This document shows, in pieces, positions 20,092-28,669 of a stretch of 64,000 nucleotides of DNA. Both the position numbers and the translations under genes were made by a program. Within the stretch, counting starts at the first letter, position 1; each line of letters opens with the position of its first letter. Origin of the DNA: JAMXLO01 sp963749575 (GTDB lineage Bacteria > Pseudomonadota > Alphaproteobacteria > Acetobacterales > Acetobacteraceae); NCBI GenBank assembly GCA_963749575.1, contig CAVVNM010000011.1, positions 1 to 64,000 of the forward strand. Direction: 5' to 3'. Under the pieces are notes generated by a model. That model was given only the letters and a program-made list of their open reading frames with translations. It was not told where the DNA came from and did no database searches.

Positions 20092-20786
20092 GAGCGGAAC
20101 AGCCTGGTGTACTGGGTTTCGTGCCGCATGGCGGCAAGATCGGAACGGAAGGCGCAGCCGCCAAGGTCGTCGAGCGTGGCAGTGCGCGATTCAGCCGCGA
20201 CGTGCAGGATGGTCGGTTCCAGCGCGGCGAGCACGCGCAGGCCGGTGCTCTGGCCGAGCGGGACCAGGCGGACGGCGGCGGAGATCAGGTTGGTCGTGAA
20301 GGCCTGAAGATAGGCGGCTGTGGTCGTGTCTTCGTCCAGCCCATGCCGAGCGGCAAGCGCACCGACCGCGATCGGATAGGCGACACGCGCCGGCAAGTTC
20401 GGGCGGATGCCAGGGCGCGGCGGCGGCGACGAACGCCGTGCCCTGATCCAGCGTCTCGGCGCGACGCTCGCGCGACGGCGCGACGGCAATGGCGAGATCG
20501 TTCAGTGCGCCCTGATCGGCGCCGGGGCGGCACGCGTGGCGCAGCAGGATCGCGTCGTTGCGGCCGGAGCCGTGGATCAGGACGTCGGTGAGCCAGATGC
20601 GCAGCGTGTCGCCGTCAGCGATGTCACCGCAGTCCACCGCCCACTCCAGGCCATGCGAGTAGGCATAGCCCCGGTCGGGAATGCCGGCGAAAGCCAGGCG
20701 AGGAGACGCGGAAGCAAGGCTTCTCGCCCCTCCCCCCAACCCCCTCCCGCAAGGGGAGGGGTAGTAATGTCAGCACCCTCACTCAT
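20088..20786 (-). CDS. ureF: Urease accessory protein UreF with repeat-encoded N terminus, frame broken
   Basis: UreF bridges UreD and UreG in the nickel-insertion complex. The conserved start LLAWLSPAFPTGA and YAYSHGLEWAV, then DVLIHGSGRNDAILLRHA and the C-terminal LDDLGGCAFRSDLAAMRHE, are all present. One base is missing near TGA|YAYS (about 20,665) and one is added near 20,410; the net length of 699 bp gives 232 residues. The ATG at 20786 overlaps ureE by 8 bp. Uniquely, residues about 8-21 (TTPPLAGGGWGEG) are encoded by a dispersed 35-bp repeat, so the mature core may begin at the TTG codon of EALLPR instead. Confidence 0.85.
20727..20761. repeat. 35-bp dispersed C/G-rich repeat inside ureF
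   Basis: The 35-base unit beginning CCCCTCCCCCCAACCCCC and ending AAGGGGAGGGG is identical to both arms of the large inverted repeat at 28670-28763. Here it lies inside the 5' coding region of ureF, in frame and without a stop. Confidence 0.85.
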
Positions 20787-21237
20787 CGCCAGCATGATGA
20801 TGGCGATGCCCGGCGGCATAGGCGCCCGGCTCCGGATCGAACGGCGCCTCGACCGCATCGACGTGGCCGCCCAGCCCCTCCACCATCTCCTGGATCACGT
20901 GATCCGCGCGGATGCGGATGCGCCGACCCAACAACTGCACCGGCAGATGGCGGTTGCCGAGATGCCAGGCGATCCGCACCATCTCGCCCTCGTCGTGCGC
21001 GTGGATCTCCAGCAGCGGTTCCGGCTTGGCGCACACCCGCACCACGCTGCCGTCCACCGCCAGTCCGTCACCGTCGCGCAACCGCACCGCCTGCGGCAGG
21101 TCGAGCAGCACCTCCCTGCCCTGCTCGGTCCGCAGCAGGATGCGGCGACGATGGCGGCGATCGAAGTCGATCAGCACCCGATCGATTTCCGCCGCCGCGT
21201 CCCAGGTGCCGGCAGGCAGGACAGCTTCGGCGCGCAT
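20779..21237 (-). CDS. ureE: Urease accessory nickel metallochaperone UreE
   Basis: A 152-residue UreE. This dimeric chaperone hands Ni(II) to the UreG/UreF/UreD complex. The N-terminal peptide-binding domain (RTEQGREVLLDLPQAVRLRD) and C-terminal metallochaperone domain (MVRIAWHLGNRHLPVQL, with the conserved HLGNRH nickel-site motif) are present. A His-rich tail GHRHHHAGDE adds metal-binding capacity. The start overlaps the ureC stop by one base (TGATG) and the stop overlaps the ureF start, indicating translational coupling. Confidence 0.95.
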   Translation of the reverse strand: MRAEAVLPAGTWDAAAEIDRVLIDFDRRHRRRILLRTEQGREVLLDLPQAVRLRDGDGLAVDGSVVRVCAKPEPLLEIHAHDEGEMVRIAWHLGNRHLPVQLLGRRIRIRADHVIQEMVEGLGGHVDAVEAPFDPEPGAYAAGHRHHHAGDE

Positions 21238-22945
21238 CAGAACAGGAAGTAGCGCTGCGCCATCGGCAGCACGGTTGCGGGTTCGCAGGTCAGCAGCACG
21301 CCATCCGCGCGCACCTCGTAGGTTTCCGCATCGACCTCGATCACCGGCGTGGCGTCGTTGTGGATCATCGATTTCTTGCCGATGCCGCCACGCGTGTTGG
21401 CGACCGGCACCAGGCGGCGTTGCAGTTCAGCGCCTCGCCGATGCCGGCATCCAGCGCTGCGGCGGAGACGAAGGTCAGGCAATGTTCCGCCAGCGCACGG
21501 CCGAACACGCCGAACATCGGCCGGTAGTGCACCGGCTGCGGCGTCGGGATCGACGCGTTGGGGTCGCCCATCGGCGCGCAGGCGATCGAGCCGCCCTTGA
21601 TCACCAGATCTGGCTTCACGCCGAAGAACGCCGGCGACCATAACACCAGATCGGCCAGCTTGCCCGGCTCGATGGAACCGATCTCGGTCGCCATGCCCTG
21701 CGCGATCGCCGGGTTGATGGTGTATTTCGCGATGTAGCGCTTCACCCGCGCATTGTCGTTGCGATCGGTGTCGCCGGGCAACGCACCGCGCTGCGTCTTC
21801 ATCTTGTGCGCGGTCTGCCAGGTGCGGATGATCACCTCGCCGACGCGGCCCATCGCCTGGCTGTCCGACGACATCATCGCCAACGCCCCGAGATCGTGCA
21901 GGATGTCCTCGGCCGCAATCGTCTCCTTGCGGATGCGGCTTTCCGCGAACGCCACGTCTTCGGGGATCGAACTATCGAGGTGATGGCACACCATCAGCAT
22001 GTCGAGATGTTCGTCGAGCGTGTTCGCCGTGTAGGGGCGCGTGGGGTTGGTCGAACTCGGCAGCACATTGGCGAGCGATGCCACCTTGATGATGTCGGGC
22101 GCGTGCCCGCCGCCGGCGCCTTCGGTATGGAATGCGTGGATGGTGCGGCCCTTGAAGGCGGCGATGGTGTCCTCGACGAAGCCCGACTCATTCAACGTGT
22201 CGGTATGGATCATCACCTGCACGTCGAACCGGTCGGCGACCGACAGCGCGCAGTCGATCGCGGCGGGCGTGGTGCCCCAGTCCTCATGCAGTTTCAAGCA
22301 CGACGCACCGGCACGTATCATCTCCTCCAGCGCGGCAGGGCGCGATGCGTTGCCCTTGCCGGCGAAGCCGATATTCACCGGCAACCCTTCCGCCGCCTGC
22401 AACATGCGCGCGAGGTGCCAGGGGCCAGGTGTGCAGGTGGTGGCCGCGGTGCCGGTGGCGGGACCGGTGCCACCGCCGATCAGCGTGGTCATGCCGGCGG
22501 CGATCGCGTCCTCCACCTGCTGCGGGCAGATGAAGTGGATATGCGCGTCGATGCCGCCGGCGGTCAGTATCTTGCCTTCGCCGGCAATGATTTCGGTCCC
22601 GGGGCCGATGATGATATCCACATTCGGTTGAACATCGGGATTGCCCGCCTTGCCGATCTTCGCGATGCGGCCATTGCTGATCGCGACGTCGGCCTTGACG
22701 ATGCCCCAATGATCGATGATCAGCGCGTTGGTGATCACAGTATCGACCGCACCCTCCGCCTGCGATGCCTGTGACTGGCCCATGCCGTCGCGGATCACCT
22801 TCCCCCCGCCGAACTTCACTTCCTCGCCGTAGGTGGTGAGGTCGCGTTCCACCTCGACGATCAGTTCGGTATCCGCGAGGCGGACGCGATCGCCAGTGGT
22901 TGGTCCGAACATGTCCGCATAAGCGGCGCGCGCAATGCGGGCCAT
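21237..22945 (-). CDS. ureC: Urease alpha subunit UreC, one missing base near the C terminus
   Basis: Catalytic subunit of urease, which hydrolyses urea to ammonia and carbamate at a dinickel centre. Visible are the ligand motif GGIDAHIHFICPQQ, the carbamylated-Lys region LKLHEDWGTTPAA, HTDTLNESGFVEDT, FHTEGAGGGHAPDI, and the mobile flap MVCHHLDSSIPEDVAFAES with the catalytic His. The last about 60 residues (LVPVANTRGGIGKKSMIHND to MAQRYFLF) are displaced by one missing base near 21,425. Corrected length is 569 residues, the normal size. The start overlaps ureB by one base. Confidence 0.95.
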
Positions 22946-23253
22946 CAGTCGAGCGCTCCCATTACCGCGGCACGGAACCCTTGCACCACGCGACTGCCAC
23001 GGTACGGCACCAGCGTGATCTCGCGTGTCTGGCCTGGTTCGAAGCGCACGGCAGTACCGGCCGCGATGTCGAGCCGCTTGCCGCGCGCGGCGGCGCGATC
23101 GAACGAAAGCGCAGGATTGGTTTCAGCGAAGTGGTAATGGCTGCCCACCTGGATCGGCCGGTCGCCGGTATTGGCAACGGTCAGCATGGTGCGCTCGAGG
23201 CCGGCATTGACCTCAATATCACCGGCGTCAGGTCGGATTTCACCTGGGATCAT
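22945..23253 (-). CDS. ureB: Urease beta subunit UreB
   Basis: A 102-residue structural subunit of urease, separate from UreA as in most proteobacteria. It shows the start MIPGEI, the conserved core TGDRPIQVGSHYHFAETNPAL with GKRLDIAAGTAVRFEPGQ, and TREITLVPYRGSRVVQGF. These residues pack UreA against UreC in the (ABC)3 trimer. Its stop overlaps the ureC ATG by one base. Instead of following ureA directly, it is separated from it by a 1.37-kb insertion carrying three other genes, so it must depend on read-through or on its own promoter. Confidence 0.96.
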   Translation of the reverse strand: MIPGEIRPDAGDIEVNAGLERTMLTVANTGDRPIQVGSHYHFAETNPALSFDRAAARGKRLDIAAGTAVRFEPGQTREITLVPYRGSRVVQGFRAAVMGALD

Positions 23254-23351
23254 GGGATTTCCTGTGGTCGAGCAGCAAACAGGCTAGCAATATCCCTGCC
23301 ACCACTCCAGGCGGGTCGATCTGGGCAGGCAGCTCACTGTTGCCCGGCTCG

Positions 23352-23370
23352 GTATATTTCTGGCATATAC
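23352..23370. promoter_or_regulatory. Probable autoregulatory operator of brnTA (GTATAT-N7-ATATAC)
   Basis: A perfect 6-bp inverted repeat with a 7-bp spacer lies 5 bp upstream of the brnT GTG, in an AT-rich patch unlike the GC-rich surroundings. BrnA-type antitoxins repress their own operon through palindromic sites overlapping the promoter, so this is the natural candidate. No footprint data exist here. Confidence 0.5.
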
Positions 23371-23375
23371 AGCAC

Positions 23376-23678
23376 GTGAGCGACTTCGCGCGCGTCGAAG
23401 GCTTTCAGTGGGATGCGGGCAACGACCGCAAGAGTGCCAACAAGCATGGCGTCAGCCAAGGCGAGGCGGAGCAGGTCTTCTTCAACGAGCCCCTGCTGGT
23501 TGTGCCGGACACCCGCCACAGCCTCGCCGAGCCGCGCTTTCATGCGTTGGGGCGGACCGATGTCGCCCGGAGCCTGCACGTCACGTTCACGTTGCGCGAC
23601 GAGGGGCGCCTGATCAGGGTGATCTCGGCGCGTGACATGCACCGCAAGGAGAGGATGCGCTATGGGCAAGAGGCTTAA
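23376..23678 (+). CDS. brnT: BrnT-family ribonuclease toxin
   Basis: A protein of about 100 residues with the BrnT pattern: VEGFQWDAGNDRKSANKHGV, then EAEQVFFNEPLLV, RFHALGRTD and FTLRDEGRLIRVISARDMHRKER. BrnT folds like RelE and cuts RNA; the conserved Lys/His/Arg positions (KSANKHGV, ISARDMHRKER) are present. The GTG at 23376 lies just after the palindromic operator; a TTG 36 bp upstream is an alternative start. It overlaps brnA by 17 bp, the usual toxin-first order. It runs against the direction of the surrounding urease genes. Confidence 0.88.
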   Translation: MSDFARVEGFQWDAGNDRKSANKHGVSQGEAEQVFFNEPLLVVPDTRHSLAEPRFHALGRTDVARSLHVTFTLRDEGRLIRVISARDMHRKERMRYGQEA

Positions 23679-23928
23679 GCCCATTCCGGTTTTTACCGAT
23701 GAGGCTGCAGAGCGACAGTTCTGGGAAAGCCACGATTCGGCTGAATACGTGAACTGGGGCCAGGCAGCGCGGGTTCGCATGCCGCGGTTGAAGCCGACAA
23801 CCACCGCCATTTCACTGCGGCTTCCTGTACCGCTGCTGGAGCGGATCAAGGTGGCCGCGAACAGACGTGACGTGCCGTATCAGTCACTGATCAAGACCTG
23901 GCTGGCGGAGAAGATTGGCGAGACATAA
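23662..23928 (+). CDS. brnA: BrnA-family CopG-like antitoxin
   Basis: An 88-residue antitoxin. The N-terminal part (VFTDEAAERQFWESHDSAEY) is the acidic segment thought to contact the toxin, and the C-terminal part (TAISLRLPVPLLERIKVAAN followed by VPYQSLIKTWLAEKI) is a ribbon-helix-helix DNA-binding domain. It should neutralise BrnT and repress the pair through the palindrome at 23352-23370. The ATG at 23662 lies inside the brnT 3' end. It ends 4 bp before the convergent nuclease-like gene. Confidence 0.9.
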   Translation: MGKRLKPIPVFTDEAAERQFWESHDSAEYVNWGQAARVRMPRLKPTTTAISLRLPVPLLERIKVAANRRDVPYQSLIKTWLAEKIGET

Positions 23929-23932
23929 CAGC

Positions 23933-24522
23933 CTAGCTGTGCACCGCTACTGGTGTGCGCATTCGTTGCAACTGACCGTCGCGCGTCAGGAAGTAGAAGT
24001 CACGAGTCGACGCCAGCTCCCCGTACGTCGCAAGCCATTTTTCTGGCACGTGACGATCGTTTCCGAATATCAGAAAGCGTACGTCGGCCTTGGTCTTTTC
24101 CAGCAGCCAGACATGCTCAGCGATGACGGAGAATTTCGCGGGGGCGTCCCGGCCCCATTCACGAGCGTGCAGTACTTCGCATCACCAACGATCCGCCTGT
24201 CCTCGGACACAAAATCGAATGTCTTTGGCACGCCGTGCAGCCGAGCCGGGCTGAGGGCAGTGTTGAAATCCCGGCTGATGGCGAGACATGCCGCGCGCTC
24301 GAATCCAGCGGGGGTTTCGCTGGCTTCCTGGTCGGCAACAGGCGGGCTCTCTGCCGGCGCGGGACCGCTTGGTTGCGGCGCAGAATTCGTCTCAGTTAGC
24401 TCGGCTGATCTGGAAGATCTGGGCATGTGGCGAGATGCGCGTTCCGGAACAGATGTCGGCGTGGTCGCCGACTTCGGGGCAATCGATCGCAGGTACTCAA
24501 TGACACGTTCCTTATTGGTCAC
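23933..24522 (-). CDS. Winged-helix plus PD-(D/E)XK nuclease-like protein, frame broken
   Basis: I do not recognise a named family. From a GTG at 24522 (GGGGAG upstream) it reads TNKERVIEYLRSIAPKSAT, then in a shifted frame ADICSGTRISPHAQIFQISR, which completes a winged helix-turn-helix. It returns to the first frame for a Pro/Ala-rich linker (about residues 45-80) and a C-terminal domain with KTFDFVSEDRRIVGDAKY, matching the D...D-x-K core of PD-(D/E)XK nucleases. After one missing C in a C5 run near 24,145 it continues AKFSVIAEHVWLLEKTKADV and FLIFGNDRHVPEKWL to a stop at 23933. About 196 residues in total. Function is unproven; a DNA-binding nuclease or defence-related role is inferred. 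Confidence 0.6.
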
Positions 24523-24624
24523 GCTGACTCCCCGCTCCACCTGCAAACTAGCGTCAATGCAGGTCGGGCATAGGGCCGGTGACCCGATCGTCATCGTGCG
24601 GATCACCGCCCCAAAGTCTCGGTG

Positions 24625-24927
24625 CTACCGTATCGGCTCGTGCACGGTGACCAGCTTGGTACCATCGGGAAACGTCGCTTCAACCTGCACGTCGTGGATC
24701 ATCTCGGCGACACCTTCCATCACCTGCGCCCGAGTGATCACCTTGCCGCCGGCTTCCATCAGATCGGCGACACTCCGGCCGTCGCGCGCGCCCTCGACTA
24801 CGAAATCAGTGATCAGCGCGACCGCCTCGGGATGATTGAGCCTGACGCCGCGCTCAAGCCGACGTCTGGCGACCATCGCGGCCATGCTGATCAGCAGCTT
24901 GTCCTTCTCTCGCGGCGTCAGGTTCAT
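24625..24927 (-). CDS. ureA: Urease gamma subunit UreA
   Basis: A 100-residue UreA of standard length. It begins MNLTPREKDKLLISMAAMVA and contains RGVRLNHPEAVALITDFVVE, GARDGRSVADLMEAGGKVI and the terminal VQVEATFPDGTKLVTVHEPI; all are conserved in urease gamma subunits. It packs on the outside of the UreC trimer and has no nickel ligands. The ATG at 24927 is 10 bp downstream of ureD. Its stop is followed by the nuclease-like gene and brnTA rather than ureB, so the structural operon is physically split. Confidence 0.95.
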   Translation of the reverse strand: MNLTPREKDKLLISMAAMVARRRLERGVRLNHPEAVALITDFVVEGARDGRSVADLMEAGGKVITRAQVMEGVAEMIHDVQVEATFPDGTKLVTVHEPIR

Positions 24928-24937
24928 GCGCTTCCTC

Positions 24938-25858
24938 TCAGCATAGCCACACGCGCGGCAAGGCACGCCCGCCGCGCAACACCCGCAGCGCGTCGACCAC
25001 GGCGGCACGCAGCGTCGCGCTGTCGGGAGCAAGTATACGGGCGATCAGCATGCCATCCCAGGCGCTGGCGCCAATCCCCAGTCCACGCAGCGGATCGAGC
25101 ATTGCTTCGGCATCGGGTGCCACATGGACCAGGGTCGCCATCGCCCGCGCGCCCGCCGCGATCGCAGGCCGCCGCAGCGTCGCCGCCACCTCGCCCTCGA
25201 GCCGGATCGAATCGCGCACCAGCAGTCGGCCGTCGCGATGGACCTCAATGCAATCGCGCAGGGATGCCCGGTCCACCACCTCGCCCATCGCGGCGCGACC
25301 GAACACGAGACTCTCCACCCCCAGGAACCACGCATCTGCCGCAAGCTCCACCCGCAGCCGACGCCGTACCGCGGAGCGATCGAACAGGATGGTGTCCTGC
25401 GGCAGCCATTCCACCGCGCCGCGCGCCGCCACGGCAATCCGCGTGGTCACGCTGGAGGCGGCACTGTCCGGCAATGCACGGTAGAACCGCTCCGCCGCCT
25501 GCGATGCAATGGTGGCGCGCGCGTCGGTGCCGACCGCAAACGCTGCATCCAGCACATCGCCGCCGGCCACCCCGCCAGACGTGTTCAGCGTGACCACCTG
25601 CAGCCACGCGGGATCGTCAGGCCGCGGAAACCGCGCCTTCAGACACCCCTCCTGTCGCAGATTGTGCAGCACCGAGTGCGTACCGCGCTGTTTCACCGAG
25701 ACGGCAAGCGCGCCGTACGCCCGTTGTAGACTGACCGGTCCCGATTGGACTGTCGCGCCGTCCACCGATCCACCGCTACGCCGGTATGCGTCGTGACACT
25801 TCAGCGCGCATCGCGGCCTCCGGTCCTCGCCGACCGCCGCGCAGCGATCCGCCGCCAA
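24938..25858 (-). CDS. ureD: Urease accessory protein UreD (UreH)
   Basis: UreD binds apo-urease and, with UreF and UreG, opens the path for nickel insertion. The core signature LNTSGGVAGGDVLDAAF, then ASQAAERFYRA, VEWLPQDTILFDRSAV and FLGVESLVFGRAAMGE, is typical. The frame gives 306 residues from the ATG at 25858, but the first 30 codons show no family resemblance; a GTG at 25765 would give 275 residues and may be the true start. It is the first urease gene of the leftward run, downstream of urtE. Confidence 0.9.
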   Translation of the reverse strand: MAADRCAAVGEDRRPRCALKCHDAYRRSGGSVDGATVQSGPVSLQRAYGALAVSVKQRGTHSVLHNLRQEGCLKARFPRPDDPAWLQVVTLNTSGGVAGGDVLDAAFAVGTDARATIASQAAERFYRALPDSAASSVTTRIAVAARGAVEWLPQDTILFDRSAVRRRLRVELAADAWFLGVESLVFGRAAMGEVVDRASLRDCIEVHRDGRLLVRDSIRLEGEVAATLRRPAIAAGARAMATLVHVAPDAEAMLDPLRGLGIGASAWDGMLIARILAPDSATLRAAVVDALRVLRGGRALPRVWLC

Positions 25859-25979
25859 AGTTCATCTTCGGCGTTGGGCACGGAGCCGGAGTCAACGGGT
25901 GCAAGCGCGGCGTCGGGACATCTCTCGTTCGCAGGCACTGATGCCATTTGAAACTCCCTCAGGGCCCGCTGACAAACGG

Positions 25980-26675
25980 CTACACCGACAACCGGCGTCG
26001 CACATCCTGCTCGTCCAGCTCCTCCCGGCGACCCGCCAACACGACGTCGCCGCGATCCATCACCACGATGGTCTGGGCGAGATCACGGGCGAAATCGAAA
26101 TACTGCTCGACCAGCAGGATGGCCATCTCGCCCCGCGACCGCAACAGTTCGATCACCCGGCCGATGTCCTTGATGATGCTGGGCTGGATGCCCTCGGTCG
26201 GCTCATCCAGCACCAGCAGCCGCGGCTTCATCACCAGCGCCCGCGCGATCGCCAGCTGCTGCTGCTGTCCGCCCGACAGATCGCCGCCGCGCCGGCGCAG
26301 CATCGTCTGCAGCACCGGAAACAGCTCGAACACCTCGTCCGGCACGTGACGCTGCCCGCGCGGCAGAACGGCAAATCCGGTCTCCAGGTTTTCGCGCACC
26401 GTCAACAGCGGAAAGATGTCGCGTCCCTGCGGCACCCAGGCGATGCCACGCCGCGCGCGATCGTGGATCGGCAGCCGCGTGATGTCCGCGCCCTCCCAGC
26501 GGATCGTGCCGGCGCTGATCGGATGCGCGCCGGTGATGGCACGCAGCAGGCTGGTCTTGCCCACGCCGTTGCGTCCCAGCAGGCAGGTCACCGCACCGAC
26601 CTCCGCCGTCAGCGAAACCTGGCGCAGCGCGATGGCGGCGCCGTAATGCAGATCGACATGATCGACTTCAAGCAT
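25980..26675 (-). CDS. urtE: Urea ABC transporter ATPase UrtE
   Basis: A 231-residue ATPase of the LivF/UrtE type. Walker A is GRNGVGKTS, the ABC signature is LSGGQQQQLAIARAL, and Walker B is LLVLDEPTEGIQPSI; the EGIQP segment is characteristic of UrtE rather than LivF. It powers urea uptake with UrtD. It is the last gene of urtABCDE, directly upstream of ureD, so imported urea would feed the adjacent urease. Confidence 0.95.
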   Translation of the reverse strand: MLEVDHVDLHYGAAIALRQVSLTAEVGAVTCLLGRNGVGKTSLLRAITGAHPISAGTIRWEGADITRLPIHDRARRGIAWVPQGRDIFPLLTVRENLETGFAVLPRGQRHVPDEVFELFPVLQTMLRRRGGDLSGGQQQQLAIARALVMKPRLLVLDEPTEGIQPSIIKDIGRVIELLRSRGEMAILLVEQYFDFARDLAQTIVVMDRGDVVLAGRREELDEQDVRRRLSV

Positions 26676-26695
26676 CAGCGCGCCCTCTGTAATTC

Positions 26696-26766
26696 GCGCG
26701 CAAGCGGGAACCCAGGCAAGACCCGCGTCGCGACCCCCGGGGTCCCCGCTTTCGCGGCGATGACGT
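26696..26766. repeat. Dispersed palindromic repeat (second copy of the 2301-2370 type)
   Basis: This stretch between urtD and urtE reads GCAAGCGGGAACCCAGG and later GGTCCCCGCTTTCGCGGCG then ATGACG. It shares the inner hairpin parts and the ATGAC end with 2301-2370, in the opposite arrangement. It could mark a transcript-processing point inside the operon. Confidence 0.5.
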
Positions 26767-26775
26767 GGGGTGAAA

Positions 26776-27537
26776 TCATCGCCCCAGATACACTTCGACC
26801 ACGCGCGGGTCCTCGCTGACGTGGTCGATCGAGCCCTCCGACAGCACCGAGCCCTCGTGCAGCACCGTCACCTTCACATCCAGCGCGCGCACGAACGCCA
26901 TGTCGTGCTCCACCACCACCACGCTGCGCGTGCGGTTGATCTCGCGCAGCAGGTCCGCGGTCTGCTCGGTCTCGGCGTCGGTCATTCCCGCCACCGGCTC
27001 ATCGACCAGCAGAAGCTGCGGCTCCTGCGCCAGCAGCATGCCGATCTCCAGCCACTGCTTCTGGCCGTGCGAAAGCCCCGCCGCCAGCCGATGCCGCTGG
27101 TCGATCAGCCGCGTGGTGACCAGGATCTCCTCGATGCGCTCGCGCTCCGCCGCGGTCTCCCGCGCCCACAGCGTGAAGCTCGGCTTGCGGTCCTCGGCCA
27201 GCGACAGCAGCAGATTGTCCCACACGGTGTGCGGCTCGAACACCGTCGGTTTCTGAAACTTGCGTCCGATGCCCAGCGAGGCGATCGCCGGTTCGTCGAG
27301 TCGCGTCAGGTCGGTGTCCTTGCCGAACACCACCTTGCCCTCATCCGGCCGTGTCTTGCCGGTGATCACGTCCATCATCGTGGTCTTGCCGGCGCCGTTC
27401 GGGCCGATCACCGCGCGCATCTCACCGGCTTCCAGCACCAGCGACAGGGCGTTCAGCGCGCGGAAGCCATCGAAGCTGACGGTGACGCCGTCGAGATAAA
27501 GCAGCGTATCGTGCAGTGCGGCACTGACGTCGCTCAT
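26776..27537 (-). CDS. urtD: Urea ABC transporter ATPase UrtD
   Basis: A 253-residue ATPase of the LivG/UrtD type. It carries FDGFRALNALSLVLEAGEMR, Walker A GPNGAGKTT, the signature LSHGQKQWLEIGMLLAQEP and Walker B LLVDEPVAGMTDAETE; the SHGQKQWLEIG form is typical of UrtD. It pairs with UrtE at the inner membrane. The ATG at 27537 overlaps the urtC stop as ATGA. About 100 bp with a palindromic repeat separate it from urtE. Confidence 0.95.
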   Translation of the reverse strand: MSDVSAALHDTLLYLDGVTVSFDGFRALNALSLVLEAGEMRAVIGPNGAGKTTMMDVITGKTRPDEGKVVFGKDTDLTRLDEPAIASLGIGRKFQKPTVFEPHTVWDNLLLSLAEDRKPSFTLWARETAAERERIEEILVTTRLIDQRHRLAAGLSHGQKQWLEIGMLLAQEPQLLLVDEPVAGMTDAETEQTADLLREINRTRSVVVVEHDMAFVRALDVKVTVLHEGSVLSEGSIDHVSEDPRVVEVYLGR

Positions 27538-28655
27538 CCCGTCGCCTCGCGCGCCTCGGCCGGTGCGGGCGCCGGTTCGGGCACCACCACACATGTTCGC
27601 GGCGGGCGAACAGCCCGACGATGCCGCGCGGCAGCAGCAGCGTGACGAAGATGAAGATCGCGCCCAGTGCGTACAGCCACAGCGATGGCAGCGCACTGGT
27701 GAGGTAGGTCTTGCCGAGATTGACCAGCACCGCGCCGAGAATCGCGCCCGACAGCGTGCCGCGGCCGCCGACCGCGACCCAGATCACCGCCTCGATCGAG
27801 TTCGCCGGCGAGAACTCGGACGGATTGATGATGCCGACCTGCGGCACGTAGAGCGCGCCGCCGATGCCCGCCATCACCGCCGACAGCACCCAAACCACCA
27901 GCTTGTAGGACTCCGGCCGGTAGCCCAGGAACCGCGTGCGTGCTTCGGTGTCGCGCACCGCGATCAGCACCTTGCCGAAGCGCGATGTCACCAGCCAGCG
28001 CGCCACCAGGAACTGCGCGCACAGGAACACCGCGGTGATCACCAGCAGCGCGCAGCGTGTGGTCTCGGCCTGCACCGGAAAGCCGAGCAGATCCTTGAAG
28101 TCGGTCATCCCGTTGTTGCCGCCGAAGCCCATGTCGTTGCGGAAGAACGCGAGCAGCAGCGCGTAGGTCAGCGCCTGGGTGATGATCGAGAGATAAACGC
28201 CGGTGACGCGGGAGCGGAACGCCAGCCAGCCGAACACCAGCGCCAGCAAGCCGGGCACCAGCACCACCATCACCGCGGCGAACGCGGAACCATTCGAAGC
28301 CGTGCCAGTACCACGGCAGTTCGTGCCAGCCGAGAAACACCATGAAGTCCGGCAGGTTGGCGTTGCCATACACGCCGCGCGCGCCGATCTGGCGCATCAG
28401 GTACATGCCCATGGCATAGCCGCCGAGCGCGAAGAACGCGGCATGGCCAAGCGAGAGGATGCCGGCGAAGCCCCACACCAGATCGACCGCCAGCGCCAGC
28501 ATGCCGAAGCAAAGATACTTTCCCGTCAGCGCCACGGCATAGGTCGGCACATGGAGCGATGCCGATGACGCGGTGCCAAGGTTCAGCGCGGCAAGCAGCA
28601 CCGCGCCACCCAGCACCAATGTCAGCGTCAGCCACGATGCGCGGTTGAGGATCAT
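27534..28655 (-). CDS. urtC: Urea ABC transporter permease UrtC, two compensating frame breaks
   Basis: LivM-like inner-membrane permease. From the ATG at 28655 it shows several hydrophobic segments, the family motif LCFGMLALAVDLVWGFAGIL with LSLGHAAFFALGGYAMG, then TDFKDLLGFPV, AVRDTEARTRFLGY and AVGGRGTLSGAILGA. One extra base near 28,290 and one missing near 27,595 change frame and cancel out; reading through gives 373 residues ending EAREATG with the stop overlapping urtD. Together with UrtB it forms the urea channel. A strong inverted repeat lies just upstream. Confidence 0.9.
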   Translation of the reverse strand: MILNRASWLTLTLVLGGAVLLAALNLGTASSASLHVPTYAVALTGKYLCFGMLALAVDLVWGFAGILSLGHAAFFALGGYAMGMYLMRQIGARGVYGNANLPDFMVFLGWHELPWYWHGFEWFRVRRGDGGAGARLAGAGVRLAGVPLPRHRRLSLDHHPGADLRAAARVLPQRHGLRRQQRDDRLQGSARLSGAGRDHTLRAAGDHRGVPVRAVPGGALAGDIALRQGADRGARHRSTHAVPGLPAGVLQAGGLGAVGGDGGHRRRALRAAGRHHQSVRVLAGELDRGGDLGRGRRPRHAVGRDSRRGAGQSRQDLPHQCAAIAVAVRTGRDLHLRHAAAAARHRRAVRPPRTCVVVPEPAPAPAEAREATG

Positions 28656-28669
28656 GCGGTCTCTGTCCT

